64,000 bases of DNA from Camellia lanceoleosa. Lineage: Eukaryota; Streptophyta; Magnoliopsida; Ericales; Theaceae. A model generated the notes under the pieces. That model saw only the letters and a list, made by a program, of their open reading frames with translations. It made no database searches and was not told the DNA's origin. The stretch spans positions 97,688,182-97,752,181 of the forward strand of contig CM045761.1 in the NCBI GenBank assembly GCA_025200525.1. The letters run 5' to 3'. The translations under genes were made by a program, and so were the position numbers. Positions 56,946 through 64,000 of the stretch are shown here, in pieces; the stretch's first letter is position 1; the number at the start of each line of letters is the position of its first letter.

Positions 56946-57355
56946 TGTGGGGAAGTGGTTTTGGAAATACTCTTCAGATCCTGGAAGACGCTCTTGATCC
57001 TCAGCCTGGTCATTTGCAAGGACAAACACTCCGGTCGGGGGTGCCGGGGTTAGCACTCCGACGGGCAAGTCAGTTCTTATACTCAAGAAAGCTTGTTTTA
57101 CTAAGTTTAGTGAAGTGATTCTTACATGCCATTCCTAGAACGCTGTTTTTCTATTTATATCTATTCCTTCTAAGGCCTCGAGGCCTGGGCCTACTTTTCA
57201 ATCATTACCCGTTCTTCCATTCGGCCTTGAAGATCCTTTCTCAATCGGCTTTCGTATCACTATTCGGCTCATCCTAGTCTCGCAAGGTGCAGCCGGTTAA
57301 TGTCAATCTACTAAAATATCCCCCTTCAGATTTATCCATTTATTCGACTCCCACA
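56946..57355 (-). mobile_element. 5' LTR of the non-autonomous Tat element
   Basis: 410 bp, the same length as its partner. TATAAATAG in minus reading at 57151-57159 is the likely promoter for the gag transcript. Confidence 0.95.
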
Positions 57356-57659
57356 CAAGTATAGATTTACTAGGGCAGATTTGTAATCAAGGAGAGGAAC
57401 AATTTTTTTGGGATAAAAAATTTTGATATACTTATTCTTGTAAGTGGTAAATTAGAAATTATTTTCGGTGAGCGGGCCTTAATTTTGAAGGTTTATTGTA
57501 GCAGTTGGAGTACAAATGTAGCCAAAAAAAAAAAATTAAATTTTAAAGCAGCAGCCTAAGGAACAAATGTGACTAAGGACCTTACTTTTAGCCGTGGTCA
57601 ACGACCATCACAATATCCAATTTATAGCAGCATTTTTGGTGGCCGCTACAATAAAAAAA

Positions 57660-57688
57660 GTTGGTAAAACTTGATTTTTCTTATAGTG
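57660..57688 (-). repeat. CACTA terminal inverted repeat
   Basis: Minus reading starts CACTATAAGAAAAATC. Subterminal motifs follow inward. The partner terminus was not found. The bases after it, AAA, would be one copy of the 3-bp target duplication. Confidence 0.8.
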
Positions 57689-58005
57689 AAAGCCCTAAAA
57701 ATTCTTATGAATTGTGCGAGAGTAAATATCGCACTAATAAGAATCGAAACTTTCTGATCAACTAGGTCAATCCAAGACTTGTAAATTGCAAGACAAAGAG
57801 CACCATAAATGTTACTCAGCTAGGTTTTGGCTGAAAAATTCCATAATGATAAAGTTATATATGTGCAAAGGATAGTAAAAAAGCAAAGGAATGTAGATGT
57901 TATGAAAGATTAAATGCCATCTAAAGAAGACGAGAGGGCTGCTGTTTAGTGTTCATATCCTTTGCTCTCCAAAGTGCACATGGAGTAATTGCCATATATG
58001 CGCCC
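57689..58005. other. Spacer between CACTA end and the right-hand retroelement
   Basis: About 315 bp, no coding frame or known repeat recognised. This is the only stretch here that may be non-transposon host sequence. CGCCC (58001-58005) would be the left target-site duplication of the next element. Confidence 0.4.
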
Positions 58006-58343
58006 TGTAACAACCTTGACCTATGATTAACTGCTAAACCGAGATTAAAGATGTCTAATAAGTAATTAAGGTGAAATTTTGAATTAATTGCATATGTGTT
58101 GCATTATTTGTGTTTATATCTGTTTCTCGTAGGAATATCTGTTCATGTTTCTATTTTGTTCTGTGAATTGAAGGCCTTATCGGCATCTAAACATGAAATT
58201 GACTTGATTCATGTGCTATTTGGGATTTTAAGGAATTTATGGTAGGTTCAATTGAAATTCAATTCGGAATGAATTATTTAGAATAAATTAATGGTCATTG
58301 CTTAGACTAATTAAAGTTTAATTAGCCAACTCTTAATCAAGCC

Positions 58344-58353
58344 TATATAAGGC
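58344..58353 (+). promoter_or_regulatory. LTR promoter TATA box (element F)
   Basis: CCTATATAAGGC about 340 bp into the LTR; the core is identical to that in LTR A (16651-16660, minus). Confidence 0.65.
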
Positions 58354-58411
58354 TTATGTGACTCAAGACATTCAAATTACACTCTCATTCCCTCATTCTT
58401 GAGCCCCTAAA

Positions 58412-58468
<57 letters not shown>
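58412..58468. repeat. (TG)n(AG)n compound microsatellite
   Basis: About 11 TG units followed by about 17 AG units in the transcribed leader region of LTR F. LTR B has a shorter (TG)n at the comparable place (17661-17677). Confidence 0.95.
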
Positions 58469-58471
<3 letters not shown>

Positions 58472-59039
58472 GAAGTCAAACAAAGGAATTGCTAGAGAAC
58501 TCAAGGAAATTGGCTTGGAACCTTAGTGAATTCACCATCTAGAGCTTAATTGAGAAGTTGAGGTAAGGATTCAACCCTTAGATTGGCTAATGATGATGTG
58601 CAGACCTTGAATTCAAGAGAAGTTAGGTGAATAATGCAAGAATTGAGCTAGTGAGATAGGAAGGAAGAATATATCATGCACACATGCACATTTTCTTCCA
58701 TTTTGAACTTAATTGTTAAGAATTCTAACATGCATGTGCCAAGTCTACCATAGTTTTGAGAAGTCATCATGTTTTCCATCAATTTGCCTTCTTTGATCAT
58801 GATTTGGAAGCTTTGAACTCACATCATTGCATATATGTTATGTTTTCAAAGTTTTGATTTTGAATTGGCACAATTGACATGCTTTTGAACCTTGATTTTG
58901 CAAAATGATTTTGCATTCCCAATGTTTTTCAAGTTCACACATGTTTCCTTAAGTTTTTGGCCCAAAAGGATGAGTTTTAATGTGTTGAATTTGAGTTTGA
59001 GCTTGGAAGAGCAATCTGGAAATTCCAAAATTCTATCTC

Positions 59040-59350
59040 TCCACTTGAGCGACAAAACCTGCGCTCGAGCGACCACTCTTTGTTTTACACTCTCGCTCAA
59101 GTGACGAAAAGTTGGCTAGAGCGTACAATGCATGCTCCCAGAAGTTTAACATTTTTGTAGACTGCTTGAGTGACAAAAGTTGCGCTCGAACAAGGACCAG
59201 TCTTACGCTCGAGCAACTGTCGAGTAAAAAAATCACATAACCAATACTTTTGCAAAGTTTACAGACTGTTCAAGTGAAGCAAGTTTTGCTTGAGCAACCA
59301 CTCACATGTTTGGATGTCTGCTCGAGCGAAAGAAGTTGCATTCGAGCGAG
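59040..59350. repeat. Cluster of CTCGAG palindromes in LTR F
   Basis: About ten CGCTCGAGCG-like sites, many degraded (for example 'cttgagcgac', 'gctcaagtgac'), with 'aaagaagttg' between two of them near 59330. They are separated by T-rich stretches mentioning 'cagaagttt', as in LTR A. Confidence 0.7.
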
Positions 59351-60511
59351 GCCTCTGTTTTCAGCATATTTGCCCAAGTGTTTTCAAGTGCATTTTAGCA
59401 TCCTTATTGCATCCTAGGCATTCCTAGGTCAAGATTAAGACATGATAATGATGATAAGACTTAGAAATAGACGAATAATGAAATGAAATAAGTTAAGTAC
59501 GATCCGAATGTGTGCTTCAGTATGTGTATCTATTATGTTTGTGTAAGTTACACGTCGTAAACTGTTGATCCATTGGTTGCCATCAAGATATCTGTCCAAC
59601 CATTTGTGAGTAATAACTCTATAAAGTTATGTTTGATATTAATTATTTTCTAATAATATGAAATAAACAACTTTCTGAAATGCTATGCTTTGTATGAACG
59701 AATGATTGTCCAATTTTTTTTTGATGTATAATTGTGGTATCCTTAGTAGAGGCGCTCGCCTAGAGGACATAATACTGTGGCTTATGGTCATGAGGCCCTC
59801 GCTCGGGGGAATAATCCCGTGGCATTGGTCCTCACCCAGGGAAAACAATACCGTGGCCAACGTATGTGACGAGACACCTGGTACTGGAGGTTCCATTATG
59901 AAACTTGATATGCTTGACCAATCATGATATGTTAATGCTAATGGATATACCACGCATGATTCGAATACGATTATGGACGTGACTCTGTTTGGTTATGACA
60001 ATGCTTATCTCTCTGATTGATATGATACAAAGATGGATGTCATTCATTAAAATCTTTACTCTGCTATTATTCACTGGGCTTTCATTCACTATTTATTATA
60101 TATATGTAGGTGACCGGCTCAAAGTTAATGACCTGGAGTCTTAGTTGTGTCAGCCAGCTGTTGTGCCTCCCGTGGAGGTCCCCTTTTGTGATGCACATGT
60201 TGAGACCTTTCTTTCATTTGGAATATGAACAAGTTTTCTATTTATGTATATATATTAGGCTAAGCTCCTTTCTGTTATATCTATTATATGACATGGATTT
60301 CTGTATTGTGATGTCACACCTATGTATATAAATTTTTTTATAATTTCTGTCCCATGTACGTCTATACAGCTCAATAGACTATGTATAATTTATATTTCCT
60401 TCTGCAGACCCTACATATGTGGTAATCTGTTCAGAGGCCTTTGGTCATCCAAGGATTACTGGCCGGTCACGATGCTAAACCTATAAGGGTGGGTTTAAGT
60501 CGTGACAGAGT

Positions 60512-60523
60512 GGTATCAGAGCA
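60512..60523 (+). other. Primer-binding site of element F
   Basis: TGGTATCAGAGC, initiator-Met type, three bases after the LTR end. Confidence 0.9.
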
Positions 60524-60749
60524 CGTGTTATACTGCACACACAAGTCCATATGAGCTATAGGATGTTCTAGAAAAGAATTAGGGGCATTCCATTTGCATG
60601 TGTGGGTGTGTAAACTATTTGACTATACTCGAACTAACGTGAAATGATGTGAACACATATGAATCAAAATGAAATGAATTGAATTGGACTTGAATACAGG
60701 GGATGAGACTACTTGTCTATGTTTATTATTGTCTTGTTTACCTATAGTA

Positions 60750-61725
60750 ATGGAAAATACAAGTGATGGAACAACTGAATCTTCCAAGGCTCAGATGAGC
60801 CGAATGGAACAAATGCTTGCTGCTTTGACCGAAGCAATGATACAACAGCAAAGACAAGAACCTTTGCCTCTTCCGCCTCCTCCGGTCCAAGTTGAACCGG
60901 ATAACAATGATATCATAAATCTAACTCAGAAGTTCCTGAAGATGAAAACTCTGGCTTTCTTAGGTGGTACCCTTAAAGGCAAAAACATGGTTGCTTGAAA
61001 TGGAGAAACTATTTGAAGTATTTCCTTGCTCTGAGACACAAAAAGTTCTTTTGGCCACCTACTCTCTAAAAGATGAAGCTCGAAGTTGTTAATCCGAACT
61101 AGTAATAGGCACATGATGTGGACTCAATGTATGAGATTTTTTACAACAAGTACCTTCCTTAATACTTCCGAGACCGAAAGGTTTCTAAATTCCAAGAACT
61201 CAAGCAAGGCAACATGTCTATAGCCGAATATGAGGCAAAATTCACGAAATTAGCTCAATTCGCTCCTCATATGGTAGATACAGACTATAAGAAGGCTCGA
61301 AAATTTGAGGGGGGATTAGATTTGGATGTGTTTGATCGAATAGGCATCCTGAAGTTGCCTACATATATAGAAGTACTTGATAGAGCATTGATGGCAGAAG
61401 CCACTCTAGCAGCAAAAAAACAAGTCAAAGCTCCAACAACTGGGCTTGGTTTAGGAACAGGCTATTTTAGTAACTTTTTGGCTTTTTACGAAAAGGTGTG
61501 CAGAAAAGTAGAGAAGTAATGTGATGTGTTTTAGTTGGCTTTTTGGCTATTTTAGCCACTTCCCAAGCGAGGTGAAGGGGTAAAAGATTTGGATTCAATT
61601 TCAAGAATGGTTGGTCATTGTCAAAGAAACAATACACTAGAACTTCCAATAGCTCTAGTCAGAGTAGTGGATCTATTCCAAATTGTCCTAATTATGGAAG
61701 AAAGCATAGAAGAACATGTCTTGAT
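60750..61725 (+). pseudogene. gag: gag pseudogene of element F
   Basis: ATG at 60750 (MENTSDGTTESSKAQMSRME). A frameshift near 60975 moves the core ('WLLEMEKLFEVFPCSETQKV', 'LLATYSLKDEARS') to another frame, with a TAA near 61089. The frame from 61214 holds 'QGNMSIAEYEAKFTKLAQFA' and 'ALMAEATLAAKKQ'. At about 61462-61580 an extra block with no gag homology, carrying the hairpin 'ggctattttagcc', interrupts the sequence. After it a different frame returns to gag with 'CPNYGRKHRRTC', a partial zinc knuckle, before joining protease directly. The second half of the nucleocapsid region is deleted. Confidence 0.8.
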
Positions 61726-62365
61726 AGATTCTAGTTCTACATATTCATTTGTGTCGCATGCCTTTTCTCAGAAATTAACTAGATCCTTAGAATCCATGAA
61801 TTATTTATTGTCTGTATCTATGCCATTTGGGGGTTCTGTGGTATGTGCTTATGTTTATCGAGCATATGATATTGTGATTGGTGATGTGACACTGTATTTT
61901 GATTTATTGCCTCTAGAAATTGATCATTTTGACTGCATATTGGGTATGGACTGGTTAACGAAGTACTGTGCAACTATTGATTGCATAAATAAAACTGTTA
62001 TGTTTCATCCACCTGATTTACCAGAGTTTGTGTTTGCTGGGAATGGAGTGGTTCCTCTCCCATATTTGATTTCTTCCATGAAAGCCGTTAAACTACTTAG
62101 GAAAGGATGTAGGGGTTATATGTGTTGTGTATTGATTAAGACTTCTGCTAGTCTTACTGTAAAAACCATTCCTGTTGCTTGTGAATTTCCTGATGTGTTT
62201 CCAAATGAATTGCTTGGGTACTTAATTGATAGAGAAATTGAATTCACCATTGATGTAGTACCTGGAACGCAACCAATTTCTAAGACCCCTTACCGAATGT
62301 CAGCCTCTAAATTGAAAGAATTAAATGTTCAACTCCAAGACTTACTAGACAAGAAATTTATCTGA
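61726..62365 (+). pseudogene. pol: Protease and entry to RT of element F
   Basis: The open frame contains 'VLIDSSSTYSFVSHAFSQKL', where the third position of the D-S-G signature is S (aspartate at 61727-61729). It continues through 'FDCILGMDWLTKYCATIDC' (the flap and substrate region), and 'CEFPDVFPNELLG' marks the start of RT. It stops with TGA at 62363-62365. Loss of the glycine next to the catalytic aspartate would inactivate a retropepsin. Confidence 0.8.
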
Positions 62366-63510
62366 TCGTGTACTTCACCTTGGGGTGCTCCAATTTTGTT
62401 CGTTAAAAAAAAAAGATGGGTCCTTGAGGTTATGTATAGATTATCAGGAATTGAATCGAGTGACGCTCAAAAATAAATATCCATTGCCCCGAATAGATGA
62501 TTTGTTTGATCAACTCTAGGGAGCCCAAGTCTTTTCAAAAATTAACCTTAGATCTGGATATCACCAATTAAAAGTTAAAGCCGAAGACATAGAAAAAACC
62601 ACCTTTCGGACTCAATATGGACACCATGAGTTTCTAGTGATGCCGTTTGGGGTAACTAATGCACCTGCAACTTTTATGGACCTAATGAATAGGGTCTTCA
62701 AACAATTTCATGATGAGTTTGTTGTTGTGTTTATTGATGGTATTGTGATTTACTCCAAAAGTAGGGAAGAGCATGAAAATTATCTAAGAACTGTTTTACA
62801 GACTTTGAGAGAAAAGAAGTTGTATGCAAAACTGTCCAAATGTGAATTCTGGCTTGCCAATGTAGCATTTCTGGGACATGTAATCAACAAAGACGGCATA
62901 TTAGTAGACCCACAGAAGATTGAAGCCATTGTGGACTGGCCAAGACCAACTAATGTGTCAGAAGTTAGAAGTTTTCTGGGACTCGTAGGCTATTATCGCC
63001 GATTTGTAAAAGATTTCTCCAAGTTTGCTTTGCCACTCACTCAATTGACACAGGAAACTACACCATTTGATTGGACTGATCAAAGAAACTCTGTTTTGCA
63101 AGAATGAAAGACTAAGTTAGTAACTGCAACAATTTTAACTTTGCCAAATGATTCTGATGGGTTTCAAATTTACAGTGATGCTTCGTACAAAGGTTTGGGG
63201 TGTGTATTAATGCAAAATGGGAAAGTGATTGCTTACGCTTCTCGATAACTCCACCTAGATGAAAAGAATTACCCAACTCATGACCTTGAATTGACAGCTA
63301 TGGTTTTTGCATCGAAAATTTGCCGCTATTATCTGTATGGAGTGACTCGTGAAGTATATACAGATCATAAAAATTTGAAATATTTTTTCACCTAAAAGGA
63401 ACTGAACATGAGACAATGGAGATGGTTAGAATTCATCAAAGATTATGACTTACAGATTCTGTATCATCCAGGGAAAGCAAATACTATTACAGATGCGTTG
63501 AGTAGAAAGT
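62366..63510 (+). pseudogene. pol: Reverse transcriptase and RNase H of element F
   Basis: After the TGA the text '[15 protein letters not shown]' runs into ten consecutive A residues (62405-62414), where one extra base shifts the frame. RT blocks continue with '[20 protein letters not shown]', then '[11 protein letters not shown]' (62730 on): the second catalytic aspartate is G. The connection and RNase H include '[20 protein letters not shown]', 'IYSDASYKGLGCVLMQNGK', '[18 protein letters not shown]' and '[10 protein letters not shown]', ending at 'DALSRK'. Stops lie at 62517-62519, 63105-63107, 63246-63248 and 63394-63396. Confidence 0.85.
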
Positions 63511-64000
63511 GAATTGGAAATTTGTCTTGTTTGCTCACTGGTCAAAGAGAGTTATTATGTGACTTGGAGAAGAATGAGATTGAAATTGAATTGCGTGAAC
63601 AGTGTGGGATCTTGGTAGCCATTTATGCTCAACCTTAATCATTAAAGAGATTAGAGAGAAACAACTACAAGATGAATTTCTAAAAAAGATTGTGGATGAA
63701 ATAGACTCAAAACCGAACCCAAGATTTGTGCTAGAGAACAATGTGTTGAAATTCCAAAATAGACTTTGTGTACCAGATTGTTTGGATTTGAGAAAGCGTG
63801 TTATGATTGAAGCCCATACCTCTAAATTTGCTATGCATCCGGGGAATACAAAGATGTACCATGACTTGAAACAAATTTCTGGTGGTCGAGAATGAAGAAA
63901 AGCATTGCTGATTTTGTGGCTAGATGCTTACATTGCCAACAAGTTAAAGCTGAACATCAACAGCCCGCTGGATTACTTCTACTCCTCCTAATACCAGAAT
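63511..64000 (+). pseudogene. pol: Integrase N-terminal part of element F (cut by window end)
   Basis: After a weakly conserved stretch, the frame 63602-63895 gives 'LKFQNRLCVPDCLDLRKRVM', 'EAHTSKFAMHPGNTKMYHDL' (the two zinc-binding histidines) and a stop; in another frame 'SIADFVARCLHCQQVKAEHQ' supplies the two cysteines. A frameshift lies near 63880. The DDE core is beyond the window. Confidence 0.8.

Larger units (their letters stand above)
48196..57355 (-). mobile_element. Complete non-autonomous Tat-type element with antisense cargo
   Basis: Two 410-bp LTRs (48196-48605 and 56946-57355), flanked by CAAGT at 48191-48195 and 57356-57360, a perfect target-site duplication. In minus reading: 5' LTR (right), primer-binding site, gag-protease (56910-54856), hairpin array (54735-54040), then three plus-strand gene units (53882 back to 48998), polypurine tract, 3' LTR (left). 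RT, both RNase H domains and integrase are absent. Gag is of the Tat/Retand kind, so replication would have relied on a related autonomous element. By eye the LTRs differ at about 15 sites, all transitions. It is inserted in the CACTA transposon and is therefore younger than it. Confidence 0.9.
45051..57688 (-). mobile_element. CACTA (En/Spm) transposon, 5' part, interrupted
   Basis: The right end, in minus reading, starts CACTATAAGAAAAATCAAG (57688-57660), a classic CACTA terminus, followed by subterminal repeats (variants of 'ggccgctac', 'tagcagcat', 'gtagcagttgg' at 57485-57655). After the inserted retroelement at 48191-57355 and about 2 kb of AT-rich sequence comes the transposase reading frame (46222-45051), which stops at the junction with the Tat/Ogre element. 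The 3' half of the transposon and its second terminus are not in the window. Confidence 0.75.
58006..60508 (+). mobile_element. 5' LTR of element F
   Basis: TGTAACAACC … GTCGTGACA, about 2.5 kb, followed at once by the primer-binding site. Along it: TATA box (58344), (TG)n(AG)n tract (58412-58468), CTCGAG-palindrome cluster (59040-59350), a minisatellite of the 'ccctcgctcgggggaataat' type (59745-59900), and the common 3' block ('acagctcaatagac', 'aggcctttggtcatcc'). It serves as the reference for calling LTRs A, B, D and E. Confidence 0.85.
58006..64000 (+). mobile_element. Tekay/Del-like retrotransposon (F), runs off the window
   Basis: 5' LTR 58006-60508, initiator-Met primer-binding site 60512-60523, then gag, protease, RT, RNase H and the first part of integrase in order. 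RT and RNase H wording ('[20 protein letters not shown]', '[18 protein letters not shown]', '[16 protein letters not shown]') is that of chromoviruses of the Tekay/Del lineage. The 3' LTR is beyond 64000. Several stops, frameshifts and lost catalytic residues show it is inactive. Confidence 0.85.

Overview
This is plant nuclear DNA, most likely from a eudicot, from a repeat-rich and probably heterochromatic intergenic region. I find no intact single-copy host gene, tRNA, rRNA, CRISPR array or bacterial-type operon. Almost everything is transposable element, stacked several layers deep: Ty3/gypsy LTR retrotransposons of two broad kinds (Tekay/Del-like and Tat/Ogre-like) plus one CACTA DNA transposon. 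Lineage names rest on reading domain signatures by eye, not on a search.

Layout. 1-3880: the 3' part of a Tekay-like LTR in an older LTR-like remnant, then AT-rich DNA with a large hairpin. 3881-14342: a minus-oriented Tekay-like LTR broken by a long Ogre-like solo LTR (4033-8272) and by a rearranged Ogre-like element (8860-14236) carrying a decayed plant-mobile-domain gene. 14343-29805: a minus-oriented Tekay-like element that kept gag but has no recognisable pol. Its 3' LTR contains a solo LTR (16875-25621), which itself contains a 5.08-kb Ogre-like solo LTR (19803-24879) flanked by a perfect GTTAT duplication. 29806-34450: tandem repeats, another Ogre-like LTR fragment and the 3' end of a captured gene. 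34450-45050: a decayed Tat/Ogre element on the minus strand (gag, protease, RT, extra RNase H, integrase) with a spliced gene on the opposite strand beyond integrase.

45050-57688: the 5' part of a CACTA element (TNP2 transposase pseudogene and one terminal inverted repeat), interrupted by a complete 9.16-kb Tat-type element at 48196-57355. That element has 410-bp LTRs and a perfect CAAGT target-site duplication. It encodes only gag and a protease fragment; where RT, RNase H and integrase should be it holds an array of double hairpins and a set of genes on the opposite strand, three of which share one C-terminal module. 58006-64000: 5' LTR, primer-binding site and decayed gag-pol of a Tekay-like element that runs off the right end.

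Most copies are dead. Premature stops fit cytosine-to-thymine decay, and the two LTRs of the 48196-57355 element differ, by my count, only by transitions. The most unusual object is that pol-less element with its opposite-strand cargo and structure-preserving hairpin array. Also notable are the palindrome clusters that recur in otherwise unrelated LTR families.
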